A stretch of DNA of 64,000 nucleotides from Alphaproteobacteria bacterium HT1-32. GTDB taxonomy: Bacteria; Pseudomonadota; Alphaproteobacteria; Rhodospirillales; HT1-32. The notes beneath the pieces are model-generated. The model did not search any database. It had not been told where the DNA came from and saw only the letters and a list, made by a program, of their open reading frames with translations. The stretch lies in contig WJPL01000002.1 of NCBI GenBank assembly GCA_009649675.1, forward strand, positions 682,001 through 746,000. The letters are read 5' to 3'. Positions 8,937 to 17,770 of the stretch are shown in pieces (position 1 is the first letter of the stretch; each line of letters opens with the position of its first letter). The position numbers and the translations under genes are program-made.

Positions 8937-11900
8937 TTGATCATTCGCACGACACACAGGCTGATCCGCATCATCGGTGCAATAGGCGCAGGCTTTTTCG
9001 TGCTGTTGATGCTGGCTGCCTGGCGATTGAGTTCCGGCCCGGTGGAACTGCATTTTCTGACCCCCTATGTGGAAGATGCCCTGACCCCTGAAGATGGCAG
9101 CTACAGGATCAATATTGGTGCGACAGAGTTGCGCTGGGGTGGCTGGGACAGGCCTCTCGATCTGACGGCAACAGATGTGCAGGGTATTGATTCGGAAGGT
9201 GTGGTGATTGCGACGGTGCCAAGCCTTGCGATCGAAATCAGTGGCCCGGCCTTGTTGCGTGGCATGATTGCGCCCCGCAGAATCATGATCAACAGACCAA
9301 CCGTTCGGCTGAATCGTGCCGCCAAATCCGGATATGAGCTGGATTTTGGCCGCGCGACTGAAACCGGTGTCGCATCGTCGGAACTGACCAGAAGACTGGT
9401 CGATGAACTGCTGGATGCCCCGGATCGCAGCCGTCCGCTCGGGCACCTGACCGAACTTGCAATCAGGGATGCAGATTTGCAGGTCCATGATCAGTCGCTT
9501 GCGCTGTCTCTTAATATTCCGGATAGCGACATCTTGCTGCAACGCAGCCCGAACGGGCTGGAAGTACAGATGTCCACAGCGATTGATCTGCAGGGGGAAG
9601 CTGCCGTAATTGATATTGTCGGCAGCTATCAGGCGGAAACGGAGCTGCTTGACCTTGTTGTTGGTTTTTCGAATCTCCGGCTCGGCGGTGTGCAGGATAT
9701 CTGGACGGCTGCGGCAGACTTCGGGTCTTCCGATATGTCGGCTGCGGGGACGCTGACCCTGTCTGTTGGCCTGGATGGTGATTTTCGTTCCATCGGGTTC
9801 GATGTTCAGACAGGGAAGGGCAACCTGACGCTGAATGACCCGATTGATCACAGTTTCGACCTCGATGAGATCACGTTGCGGGGACGGGCTATCGAAGGTC
9901 TCGACATACTGGTTGTCGATGAACTGTCCGTGGTTTCGGAAGGGGCCAGCGCCGCTGTCGGCCTGCGTGCGCTGGGGCTCAGGACAGGAACAATTTCCTT
10001 CGCAGGTAATGTCGCCGGACGGGACATCCCGAACAACCGGTTCAATGAACTCTGGCCGGCAACAATCGGCATTCTGGTCCGTGACTGGGTGGAGAAAAAT
10101 CTGTCAGACGGGATGGTTACAACGGCCAATCTCAGTCTGCAGGGGTCGCTTCAGGGCAGCGAGCTCACGCTCAGCGATATGAAGGGCTACCTTGATCTCG
10201 AACATTTCACGGTTGGCTATCTTGAAGGGATGCCAAGGGTTCAGGATGTCGATGGTCGGGCGGATTTCACACAGACAACCTTCGATATTGCGTTACATAC
10301 CGGTCATATCGACAAGCTGAAGGTCGATGAAGGCCGGGTGCTGTTTATCGGACTTGATCAGGAATATCCGAATACGGATATTGATGTCCGCCTGCACGGG
10401 CCGCTGGATCAGGCTTTGCACCTGCTTGACAGCAAACCACTGGGTTACGCTTCCGAACTGGGGCTGGATCCCAAAAAGGCATCAGGTGAAGCATCGGTCG
10501 ATCTGGCAATAGATTTTCCGGCGAAACTGGCGCTTCAGCTCAGTGAAGTCGAAATAACGGCAAAAGCCGACCTGACGGCTGTGGCGCTTCCCGGACTGGT
10601 CGCCAACCTTGGCATTCGGGAAGCTGACCTTGCGCTCGATGTTAACAAGCAACGGATGCTGATCGACGGCACCGGGCTGCTGGGGCCTGTGCCGATTACC
10701 CTGACGACAACGAGATACTTCACCGATCAGGCGCCGTTTCGCTGGCAATACAAAGTGCAGGCGGAAATTGATGCGGCAAGCCGTCATGAATTCGGCCTGG
10801 ATTTCCCGCCGTTTACAGCCCCGTTTCTGGAAGGCCCTGTCGATGCGGACATTGTCTTTACCGAACTTGATGGTGGTCGTGGTGCCCTGAATGCGGAACT
10901 GGATCTTCGTGCGGCCGTGATGTCTCTTCCGGGCTTCGGCTGGTCGAAAGGTGCGGGGGTTGGCGGCAAGGCACGGGCAACGCTGGTCTTTGTCGATGGG
11001 CGGCTCGTGGCCATTCAGTCGTTTGATTTCGATGGCGCGGGGATCGAAGCGGAAGGGCGTGTGGCCTTCAACGAAGAGGGAACGGCACCCAACAGAATCG
11101 AATTCTCGAAGATCCGTTTCGGGGAAACCGATGTCACGGCAAGCGTCGTTGCGGCTCCGGATGGCGGGTTCGATATCGCTGTGTCCGGTCCGTCATTTGA
11201 CGCGGCAACGATTGTTGGCGGAGATGAAGACACGGGTGAGACAATAACCGCCGTTGCCACGGCCCCCGATCAGACGACGCAGGATGGCAATCTGGTCCCG
11301 CTGCGTATATCGGCAGAGATTGAACGTCTCTGGCTGTCACCTGAACGCAGCGTTGAACAGGTTCGTGGATTTGCATCGCGCAGTTCCTCCCGGTGGGAAA
11401 CGGCTGATCTGCAGGGGCTGGTCGGTGACCGGAAAATGACCCGGCTTATCCTGACACCACTGGAAAACCGGCGACGGCTGGAAATCGTCAGCGATGATGC
11501 GGGGGCGGCTCTCGAAGTCCTCGGCTTTTACAAGGATATGCAGGGCGGACGGCTGAAAATTGCTGCAAATATTGACAGTTCAAAGATATTGAAAGTCACG
11601 GGTGGTGCTGAAATTCAGGACTTCCAGATCGTGAATGCCCCGACCTTTGCCCGGCTGCTGAGTGCGCCATCTGTGGCGGGGATCATTAACATGGCCCAGG
11701 GAGAGGGGATCAATTTTGCCCGGATGCAGGTGCCGTTCATCATCAACGACCAGATTGTTGAAATTGATGATGCCCGCGCTTTTGGCAGCGAAATCGGCCT
11801 GTCGGCAAACGGTACTGTTGATCTTAGCAGGGACCGGGTGGATATCACGGGCACCATTGTTCCGGCATATGCGCTGAACAGCCTGATCGGACAGATTCCG

Positions 11901-12116
11901 CTGATCGGCGAAATCCTGACAGGTGAAAAGGGCGGTGGCGTCTTTGCCGCGAACTACAGCCTTCGGGGGCCGCTTTATGATCCGGACCCGTCCGTGAATC
12001 CGATTTCTGCCCTTGCGCCGGGGTTCCTGCGAAAGTTTTTCGACCTGTTCAGCGGCGAGCGCGGCACAAACCCAAAGCCCGGAACCAGCAAGCCGCCGCA
12101 GCAGGATAACAAATAG
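8937..12116 (+). CDS. AsmA/YhdP-like envelope protein (DUF3971 family)
   Basis: A very large protein (about 1,059 residues) with one N-terminal membrane anchor (IIGAIGAGFFVLLMLAAWRL) and a long beta-rich body built of repeated DLT/LDLEHF/VDGRADF-type strands. This is the layout of AsmA-like and YhdP proteins, proposed to bridge the inner and outer membranes and carry phospholipids. The C-terminal part (AEIQDFQIVNAPTFARLLS, then GTIVPAYALNSLIGQIPLIGEILTG) is the conserved AsmA C-terminal block. A GTG at 8889 is in frame, but the TTG at 8937 has a GGAAG six bases upstream and is preferred. The gene is divergent from glnE and convergent with tyrS. Confidence 0.8.
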   Translation: MIIRTTHRLIRIIGAIGAGFFVLLMLAAWRLSSGPVELHFLTPYVEDALTPEDGSYRINIGATELRWGGWDRPLDLTATDVQGIDSEGVVIATVPSLAIEISGPALLRGMIAPRRIMINRPTVRLNRAAKSGYELDFGRATETGVASSELTRRLVDELLDAPDRSRPLGHLTELAIRDADLQVHDQSLALSLNIPDSDILLQRSPNGLEVQMSTAIDLQGEAAVIDIVGSYQAETELLDLVVGFSNLRLGGVQDIWTAAADFGSSDMSAAGTLTLSVGLDGDFRSIGFDVQTGKGNLTLNDPIDHSFDLDEITLRGRAIEGLDILVVDELSVVSEGASAAVGLRALGLRTGTISFAGNVAGRDIPNNRFNELWPATIGILVRDWVEKNLSDGMVTTANLSLQGSLQGSELTLSDMKGYLDLEHFTVGYLEGMPRVQDVDGRADFTQTTFDIALHTGHIDKLKVDEGRVLFIGLDQEYPNTDIDVRLHGPLDQALHLLDSKPLGYASELGLDPKKASGEASVDLAIDFPAKLALQLSEVEITAKADLTAVALPGLVANLGIREADLALDVNKQRMLIDGTGLLGPVPITLTTTRYFTDQAPFRWQYKVQAEIDAASRHEFGLDFPPFTAPFLEGPVDADIVFTELDGGRGALNAELDLRAAVMSLPGFGWSKGAGVGGKARATLVFVDGRLVAIQSFDFDGAGIEAEGRVAFNEEGTAPNRIEFSKIRFGETDVTASVVAAPDGGFDIAVSGPSFDAATIVGGDEDTGETITAVATAPDQTTQDGNLVPLRISAEIERLWLSPERSVEQVRGFASRSSSRWETADLQGLVGDRKMTRLILTPLENRRRLEIVSDDAGAALEVLGFYKDMQGGRLKIAANIDSSKILKVTGGAEIQDFQIVNAPTFARLLSAPSVAGIINMAQGEGINFARMQVPFIINDQIVEIDDARAFGSEIGLSANGTVDLSRDRVDITGTIVPAYALNSLIGQIPLIGEILTGEKGGGVFAANYSLRGPLYDPDPSVNPISALAPGFLRKFFDLFSGERGTNPKPGTSKPPQQDNK

Positions 12117-12132
12117 CCACCGGTTCTGCGGA

Positions 12133-13380
12133 TCAGGCGGGACGGATCAGAATATGACGTTTTTTCCCGGCTGACAGTTTGATCGCGCCGTCCTGTGTCG
12201 CAGATTCCATTCCGATGTTCTGATTCTCATCCGTAATCTGGATATCGTTCAGCCGTGCACCGCCGCCGCGTACCAGACGACGGGCTTCGCCGCCGGAGGA
12301 TGCCAGCCCGGCAATCTGGAACAGGCTGAAGGCTGGTATCCCGGCAGTAAGATCAGCGGCGGGTACGTCAACAGTCGGCAGACCCTCGGCAGACTGCCCT
12401 TCCTCAAAAGTCTTGCGGGCAGTCTCTGCGGCTTCCTCGGCTGCGGCCCGACCCCGAATCACGGCGGTCGCTTCCGTCGCCAGGACTTTCTTCGCCTCGT
12501 TCAGTTCCTGGCCTTCAAGTTTGGACAGCCGGTCGATTTCGTCCATTGGCAACAGGGTGAACAGTTTCAGGAAGCGCGAAACATCGGCATCTTCCGTATT
12601 CCGCCAGAACTGCCAGTAATCGAAGCTGGAGAGGCGGTCTTCATTCAGCCAGACAGCGCCAGCCGCTGTTTTGCCCATTTTCGCGCCGGAGGCAGTGGTG
12701 ATAAGCGGGGTGGTCAGGCCGAATACCTGTTTGGCGGTGATACGACGGGTCAGCTCCACGCCATTGACGATATTGCCCCACTGGTCAGACCCGCCCATCT
12801 GCAGCACACAGCCATGGCGGCGCGATAGCTCCATGAAGTCATAGGCCTGAAGGATCATGTAGTTGAATTCAAGGAAGGTCAGCGGCTGCTCACGGTCCAG
12901 CCGCAGCTTTACCGAATCGAATGTCAGCATGCGGTTGATGGTGAAATGGGGGCCGACATCACGCAGGAACGAGATGTATTCCAGCTTGTCCAGCCAGTCT
13001 GCATTATTGACCATGATGGCGTCATTCTCGCCATAGGTCAGGACGTTCTCGAAGGTCCGCCGGATACTGGCGATATTGCCTGTTATGTCATCATCCGTCA
13101 GCATCTTGCGGGTTTCGTCCTTGCCGCTCGGATCGCCGACTTTCGTGGTGCCGCCACCCATCAGGGTAATCGGCTGGTGGCCGAAATGCTGCATCCAGTA
13201 AAGCATCATGATCGAGACCAGATGTCCGACATGCAGACTGTCACCGGTCGCGTCATAGCCGACATAGGCTGAAATGCGACCGTTCAGGATTTTCTCATCG
13301 AGCGCGTCGAGGTCGGTGCATTGATGCAGATATCCGCGCTCAACAATGAGACGGAGAAAATCGGATTTCGGCTCAGACAT
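12133..13380 (-). CDS. tyrS: Tyrosine-tRNA ligase
   Basis: A 415-residue class I aminoacyl-tRNA synthetase that charges tRNA-Tyr. The HIGH-type motif is HVGH at residues 50-53. The KMSKS-type loop reads KMGKT near residue 236, as in many bacterial TyrS proteins. The tyrosine pocket motifs [12 protein letters not shown] and GGSDQWGNI are present. The C-terminus carries an S4-like RNA-binding domain ([22 protein letters not shown]). The length is normal. It is divergent from anmK, with 84 bases between them, and converges on the AsmA-like gene with 16 bases between stops. Confidence 0.97.
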   Translation of the reverse strand: MSEPKSDFLRLIVERGYLHQCTDLDALDEKILNGRISAYVGYDATGDSLHVGHLVSIMMLYWMQHFGHQPITLMGGGTTKVGDPSGKDETRKMLTDDDITGNIASIRRTFENVLTYGENDAIMVNNADWLDKLEYISFLRDVGPHFTINRMLTFDSVKLRLDREQPLTFLEFNYMILQAYDFMELSRRHGCVLQMGGSDQWGNIVNGVELTRRITAKQVFGLTTPLITTASGAKMGKTAAGAVWLNEDRLSSFDYWQFWRNTEDADVSRFLKLFTLLPMDEIDRLSKLEGQELNEAKKVLATEATAVIRGRAAAEEAAETARKTFEEGQSAEGLPTVDVPAADLTAGIPAFSLFQIAGLASSGGEARRLVRGGGARLNDIQITDENQNIGMESATQDGAIKLSAGKKRHILIRPA

Positions 13381-13412
13381 GATTAGGCTTTTCTGATTAC
13401 TGTTTCCGGATG

Positions 13413-13440
13413 AAGGGGCGATGATCTATCACAGCCCCTT
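13413..13440. repeat. 7-bp inverted repeat in the tyrS-anmK spacer
   Basis: AAGGGGC at 13413-13419 is repeated in reverse complement as GCCCCTT at 13434-13440, with 15 bases between. It sits in the divergent spacer just upstream of the anmK ribosome-binding site (GGAGG near 13456). It could be a small operator or an RNA hairpin in the anmK leader. No T-tract follows, so it is not a terminator. Confidence 0.3.
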
Positions 13441-13464
13441 GAGCGGGACAATGCGGAGGTTCAA

Positions 13465-14541
13465 ATGACACAACGATCCATGCGGCGCGCGATTGGTCTG
13501 ATGAGTGGTACGTCGATGGATGGCATTGATGCCGCCCTGCTGGAAACCAATGGCGAGATGATCCGCCTGTTCGGCCCGCATCTGATGGTTCCCTACCGTG
13601 ATGAGCTTAAACAGCGCATTCGTTCGGTGCTTGGCGGCAAGGGGCCGGTCGAGGAGGTTGAGCGGGATGTTACCCTGGCTCATGCCGAAGCCGTCGAACT
13701 GCTGGTACAGCAAACCGGTCCGGTCGATGTGATCGGATTTCACGGCCAGACGATTTTGCATGAACCGGACAAGGGACGGACCTGGCAGATCGGGGATGGT
13801 GCCTTACTGGCAGAGAAAACCGGAACTGATGTGGTCTTCGATTTTCGCAGCAATGATGTCGCGCAAGGCGGTGAGGGCGCACCGCTTGCGCCGGTCCTGC
13901 ATCAGGCGCTGGCCAGAAACCTGAGCCGCCGTCCGGTTGCCGTGCTGAACCTTGGCGGTGTCGGGAATGTCACCTGGATTGGTGAAGGTGACGCGATGCT
14001 GGCTTTTGATACCGGACCGGCGAACGCACTGGTTGATGACTGGGTGGCACAGAAAACCGGTGATCCGTATGACAGGAATGGAACGCTTGCGGTTGCCGGC
14101 AAAGTAAACGAGGCGCTGATTGACGCACAGCTGGATAATCCGTGGTTTGCCGAGATGCCGCCGAAATCGCTCGACCGGTATGATTTCAGTGGCGACTTTG
14201 TTGCCGGATTAGACCCGGCTGACGGCGCGGCAACGCTGACATCTTTTTCCGCCGCCTGTGTCGCCCGGGCAGCCCGTCATCTGCCGGAACCGCCGGAGAT
14301 CTGGCTGGTTTGCGGTGGCGGACGGCATAACCGTTTCCTGATGTCGGAGTTACGGCGGCGGCTGAATGCCGATGTACAGCCTTGTGAGGCGGTGCGCTGG
14401 CAGGGGGATGTTCTGGAGGCGCAGGCCTTCGCCTATATGGCGGTTCGCCATCTGGAGGGACTGCCGATCAGTTTTCCCGGCACCACGGGTGTGCCGCAGC
14501 CACTGACCGGCGGTCGGTTGGCGGTCTCGCGCAAAGCTTAG
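13465..14541 (+). CDS. anmK: Anhydro-N-acetylmuramic acid kinase
   Basis: A 358-residue sugar kinase of peptidoglycan recycling. It hydrolyses the 1,6-anhydro ring of anhMurNAc and phosphorylates it to MurNAc-6-phosphate. The ATP-binding start GLMSGTSMDGIDAALLE is diagnostic, followed by GFHGQTILHEP, NLGGVGNVTWIG and the FDTGPANALVDDW segment. The C-terminal LVCGGGRHNRFLM is the adenosine motif. The ATG is preceded by GGAGG at good spacing. It is divergent from tyrS, a common arrangement in alphaproteobacteria. Its stop is three bases from the stop of the convergent hydrolase. Confidence 0.95.
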   Translation: MTQRSMRRAIGLMSGTSMDGIDAALLETNGEMIRLFGPHLMVPYRDELKQRIRSVLGGKGPVEEVERDVTLAHAEAVELLVQQTGPVDVIGFHGQTILHEPDKGRTWQIGDGALLAEKTGTDVVFDFRSNDVAQGGEGAPLAPVLHQALARNLSRRPVAVLNLGGVGNVTWIGEGDAMLAFDTGPANALVDDWVAQKTGDPYDRNGTLAVAGKVNEALIDAQLDNPWFAEMPPKSLDRYDFSGDFVAGLDPADGAATLTSFSAACVARAARHLPEPPEIWLVCGGGRHNRFLMSELRRRLNADVQPCEAVRWQGDVLEAQAFAYMAVRHLEGLPISFPGTTGVPQPLTGGRLAVSRKA

Positions 14542-14544
14542 GCG

Positions 14545-15189
14545 TCAGCCGAGACCGAGTCTGCCATCCAGATAGGTGCCGACACGTTCATTCAGGTCAT
14601 CGAACTGTTCGGTGAAGAAGTGACCGGCACCGCCGATGACATCGTAATCCACCACAATGTTTTTCTGTGTCTTGAGCTTTTGTGCCAGTTTGGCAACAGC
14701 AGCTTCCGGCACAACTTCGTCATTATCGCCATGCAGAATCAGGCCTGATGACGGGCAGGGTGCAAGGAACGAGAAGTCGAACATGTTTGCCGGCGGGGCA
14801 ATGGAGACAAAGCCCGAGATTTCCGGGCGCCGCATCAGCAGTTGCATGGCAATCCAGGCACCGAAGGAAAATCCGCCGATCCAGCAATCCGATGCATTCG
14901 GGTTGAGGGTCTGCAGCCAGTCCAGCGCCGAAGCGGCATCAGAGAGTTCACCCTGTCCGTCGTCATAACCACCCTGCGAGCGGCCAACGCCGCGGAAGTT
15001 GAAACGCAGTGTCGAAAAGCCGCGGTTCACGAAGGAGTGATACAGATTGTAAACGATCTTGTTGTTCATCGTTCCGCCATGCTGCGGATGCGGATGCAGG
15101 ACCAGTGCAATCGGAGCGTTCTCCGTTTTACCGTGGCTGTATCGACCTTCGAGGCGTCCTTCCGGACCGTTGAAAATAACTTCAGGCAT
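14545..15189 (-). CDS. Alpha/beta hydrolase
   Basis: A 214-residue cytoplasmic alpha/beta hydrolase of the small COG2945-like group. Visible motifs are the oxyanion segment HPHPQHGGTMNNKIV, the strand RFNFRGVGRSQGG, the nucleophile elbow GGFSFGAW (Ser in G-F-S-F-G), an Asp in HGDNDEVVP and the catalytic His in GGAGHFF. The substrate is not indicated. Proteins of this type sit next to iron-sulfur cluster genes in several alphaproteobacteria, and here it is divergent from the cysE-isc operon, but no functional link is proven. Confidence 0.75.
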   Translation of the reverse strand: MPEVIFNGPEGRLEGRYSHGKTENAPIALVLHPHPQHGGTMNNKIVYNLYHSFVNRGFSTLRFNFRGVGRSQGGYDDGQGELSDAASALDWLQTLNPNASDCWIGGFSFGAWIAMQLLMRRPEISGFVSIAPPANMFDFSFLAPCPSSGLILHGDNDEVVPEAAVAKLAQKLKTQKNIVVDYDVIGGAGHFFTEQFDDLNERVGTYLDGRLGLG

Positions 15190-15281
15190 AGGTTACGGCT
15201 CTCTTGGGGAAGGGATTAACCCGTCACTTTTGTAGGAATTGAAAAATAGAGGCTATCAGGCATACCGAATATGGTGTCCGT

Positions 15282-15306
15282 ATTCTTGACCAATTTAGTA
15301 GGGTAT
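15282..15306 (+). promoter_or_regulatory. Candidate IscR type-1 binding site
   Basis: These 25 bases match the E. coli type-1 IscR consensus, as I remember it, at 22 of 25 positions. The conserved half-sites around TTGACC and TAGTAGGGTAT are present. The site overlaps the -35 box of the promoter driving cysE-iscR, where [2Fe-2S]-IscR would repress its own operon. The match was scored by eye; binding is inferred. Confidence 0.65.
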
Positions 15307-15314
15307 CCTATATA
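15286..15314 (+). promoter_or_regulatory. Sigma-70-type promoter of the cysE-isc operon
   Basis: TTGACC at 15286-15291, a 17-base spacer, and TATATA at 15309-15314 make a near-ideal vegetative promoter. Transcription would start near 15321, about 75 bases upstream of the preferred cysE ATG. The -35 box lies inside the candidate IscR site. Confidence 0.7.
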
Positions 15315-15396
15315 CCCGATAGTCGACGGGGCAAATGTCTGAACCAACGGATTGGCCATCGCACCCGGCGAAGCGATTAATTACGCGACGAGAGCC

Positions 15397-16101
15397 ATGT
15401 TTTTCAAGGTAATCCGTGAGGATATCAGGTCAATTCGGGATCGTGACCCCGCTGCCCGGTCGGTTTTGGAGGTTATTCTCTGCTATCCCGGGTTGCACGC
15501 GACACTGATCTATCGTGTGACGCATGCGCTCTGGAATGCACGGTTTCACTTGCTTGCACGGGTGTTGTCGCATTTTGCAAAGATTGTTTCCCAGGTGGAA
15601 ATTCACCCCGGCGCGAAAATTGGTCGCAGGTTTTTCATAGATCATGCAACAGGTGTGGTGATTGGTGAAACGGCAGAGATCGGTGATGACGTCACGCTTT
15701 ATCAGGGTGTGACGCTGGGCGGGGTCAAGCTGAATGCCGGTAAGCGCCACCCGACACTTGAAGACGGTGTGATTGTCGGGGCGGGGGCCCAGATACTTGG
15801 CCCGCTGACGGTTGGCCGTTGCGCCCGGATCGGTGCAAATGCGGTTGTTCTTCGGGATGTCCCGGCAGGGGCGTCCATGGTGGGTATTCCGGCGCGTCAG
15901 GTCATGAAGGCGCGGGATGAATCCTTCCAGGCCTATGGTACGCCAACCGGTGACATTCCGGATCCGGTTGTCCGGGCGATTGAAGACCTCCGCCGGGAAT
16001 TGCAGGCGACGGCTGGCCGTGTCGCGGAACTGGAGAATGAACTTGAACGGCGTGATGCTGCAGACCGGCCTGAAGAGCCGCGTGCGGCAAACCGCTCCTG
16101 A
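15397..16101 (+). CDS. cysE: Serine O-acetyltransferase
   Basis: This enzyme of about 234 residues makes O-acetylserine from serine and acetyl-CoA, the committed step to cysteine. It has the N-terminal helical part ([29 protein letters not shown]) and the left-handed beta-helix of hexapeptide repeats ([41 protein letters not shown]), with the catalytic His in DHATG. An in-frame TTG at 15352 would add 15 residues; the ATG at 15397 matches the usual family start. It heads the operon with iscR, so cysteine supply and Fe-S assembly, which consumes cysteine through IscS, would be switched together. The next gene, iscR, begins 24 bases later. Confidence 0.93.
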   Translation: MFFKVIREDIRSIRDRDPAARSVLEVILCYPGLHATLIYRVTHALWNARFHLLARVLSHFAKIVSQVEIHPGAKIGRRFFIDHATGVVIGETAEIGDDVTLYQGVTLGGVKLNAGKRHPTLEDGVIVGAGAQILGPLTVGRCARIGANAVVLRDVPAGASMVGIPARQVMKARDESFQAYGTPTGDIPDPVVRAIEDLRRELQATAGRVAELENELERRDAADRPEEPRAANRS

Positions 16102-16125
16102 TGAATTGAATGACAGGTAAGTGAC

Positions 16126-16596
16126 ATGAAACTTTCGACAAAAGGCCGCTATGCGGTGATGGCGATGGTGGATCTCGCGACCCACAGCCGCGGGAAGCCG
16201 GTATCGCTCGCCGATATTGCAGACCGCCAGGAGATCTCGCTGTCATATCTGGAACAGTTATTCGGCAAATTGCGCCGTGATGGTCTGGTTGCCAGTGTGC
16301 GTGGGCCGGGAGGCGGTTATCTGCTGGCCCGTGAGCGCGAACAGACACGGGTTTCCGATATCATCATGGCTGTTGACGAGCCGATCCGGGCAACACGCTG
16401 CAAAAGCGGTTCCCCCCGGGGCTGTCACATGGATAAAAGCCGCTGTCTTACCCATGATCTGTGGGAGGAACTGGGCAATCAGATCTATACGTTCCTGAGC
16501 ACGGTATCGCTGGATGATATCTGCGAGCGTCGCGTGCTTGGATTGCGCAATTTTCTTGGTGCTGATGCGCGCGAAGGCGTGCGGGCAGCGGAATAG
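16126..16596 (+). CDS. iscR: Rrf2-family Fe-S cluster regulator IscR
   Basis: A 156-residue Rrf2 regulator. The start MKLSTKGRYAVMAMVDLA and winged-helix segment (SLSYLEQLFGKLRRDGLVASVRGPGGGYLL) are canonical for IscR. The [2Fe-2S] ligands are Cys92, Cys100 and Cys107 with His110 in CLTHDLW. The spacings are seven and six residues, against five and five in E. coli IscR, so the cluster loop is slightly enlarged. Holo-IscR is expected to repress the operon through the site at 15282-15306, and apo-IscR may act at other targets. It lies between cysE and the first desulfurase gene, nine bases upstream of the latter. Confidence 0.95.
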   Translation: MKLSTKGRYAVMAMVDLATHSRGKPVSLADIADRQEISLSYLEQLFGKLRRDGLVASVRGPGGGYLLAREREQTRVSDIIMAVDEPIRATRCKSGSPRGCHMDKSRCLTHDLWEELGNQIYTFLSTVSLDDICERRVLGLRNFLGADAREGVRAAE

Positions 16597-16605
16597 GATA
16601 ATCCG

Positions 16606-17721
16606 GTGATCTATCTCGATCATAACGCAACAACACCGGTTCGGCCGGAAGCGCGGGACGCAGTCATTGCGGCGCTTTCGGAGACTGGCAATGCGTCATC
16701 AATCCATATGGCAGGCAGGGCAGCCCGCCGCCGGATTGAAGATGCCCGTGAAGTGGTTGGCCGCTTCATTGGTGCTCGGGCGCAGGATGTTGTGTTCACA
16801 TCGGGTGGTACAGAAGCGAACAATCAGGCGCTGCGTGGTTGTGGCCGTGCGCGACAGATTGTGTCTGCGATTGAACATGATTCGGTGCTGGCTGCGGCCG
16901 GACCGGATGCAGATATTCTGCCGGTTGATGGCAGTGGTATCGTCGATCTGGAACGGCTTGCTGCAATGCTGGCTGAACGGGGCGAGGATACGGTTGTTTC
17001 CGTCATGCTGGCGAACAATGAAACCGGGGTTATTCAGCCGGTGAGTGATGTTGTCAGGCTGGCTCATGATGCGGGTGCGCTGGTCCATGTGGACGCCGTT
17101 CAGGCGGTCGGAAAGATGGCTGTCAGTTTCGCTGAAACCGGTGCTGACATGATGACGATCTCCGGTCACAAGTTTGGTGCCCCGGCGGGTGTCGGTGCCC
17201 TGATCCTGAGACCGGGGCTGCAACTGGACAGTCTGATTTGTGGTGGCGGGCAAGAGCGTCGCCAAAGGGCTGGAACGGAAAACATTTCATTTATCAGCGG
17301 GTTGTCTGCTGCTGTTGATGCATTATCTGAGGATTGGGCGTGGGTGTCGTCGGCGCGGGATGCCCGGAACCGTCTCGAAGCCCGGCTGTTGCAGTCTGGC
17401 TATGATGTGCAGATTTTCGGTGGCCAGTCCGAGCGACTGGCGACGACCTGCTGCTTTGGTGTCGATGGCATTGAGGCTGAACGCCTGCTGATGGCTCTGG
17501 ACCTTGAGGGTCTGGCAGTCAGTTCCGGTTCAGCCTGTTCGTCGGGCAAGGTTGCTCCGTCGCATGTCCTGTCGGCGATGGGAGTTGCAGAGGGCGTGGC
17601 GAAGTCTGCTGTTAGGGTCAGCTTTGGCTGGACCAGTCAGCCGGATGACGAGGAACGATTTTTCGAAGGCTGGATGCGGGTGATCGGGCGAATGCGCCCG
17701 GGCATCGCATCTGCGGCCTGA
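16606..17721 (+). CDS. Cysteine desulfurase, NifS-like paralogue
   Basis: A 371-residue pyridoxal-phosphate enzyme that removes sulfur from cysteine. It starts with GTG (MIYLDHNATTPVRPEA). The Schiff-base lysine is in SGHKFGAPAGVGAL near residue 189, and the catalytic cysteine is in SSGSACSSGKVAPSHVL near residue 311. It is shorter than, and clearly diverged from, the adjacent IscS. The tandem order iscR, NifS-like gene, iscS, iscU resembles the arrangement I recall in Rickettsiales. It may serve a separate acceptor or act as an alternative sulfur donor for IscU or MnmA; the sequence does not decide between these. Confidence 0.88.
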   Translation: MIYLDHNATTPVRPEARDAVIAALSETGNASSIHMAGRAARRRIEDAREVVGRFIGARAQDVVFTSGGTEANNQALRGCGRARQIVSAIEHDSVLAAAGPDADILPVDGSGIVDLERLAAMLAERGEDTVVSVMLANNETGVIQPVSDVVRLAHDAGALVHVDAVQAVGKMAVSFAETGADMMTISGHKFGAPAGVGALILRPGLQLDSLICGGGQERRQRAGTENISFISGLSAAVDALSEDWAWVSSARDARNRLEARLLQSGYDVQIFGGQSERLATTCCFGVDGIEAERLLMALDLEGLAVSSGSACSSGKVAPSHVLSAMGVAEGVAKSAVRVSFGWTSQPDDEERFFEGWMRVIGRMRPGIASAA

Positions 17722-17770
17722 AGCAAGTGGCTATTCAGCCAGGATTTAAATGAGAGGCAATGAGGCAGTT

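Noticed and set aside
8856-9851. A 332-residue N-terminal extension of GlnE
   Set aside because: It is antisense to the AsmA-like gene, has no similarity to GlnE, and GlnE is already full length from 8855.
13381-13464. A T-box-like leader upstream of tyrS
   Set aside because: The divergent spacer is only 84 bases and has no T-box sequence; the small inverted repeat faces anmK.
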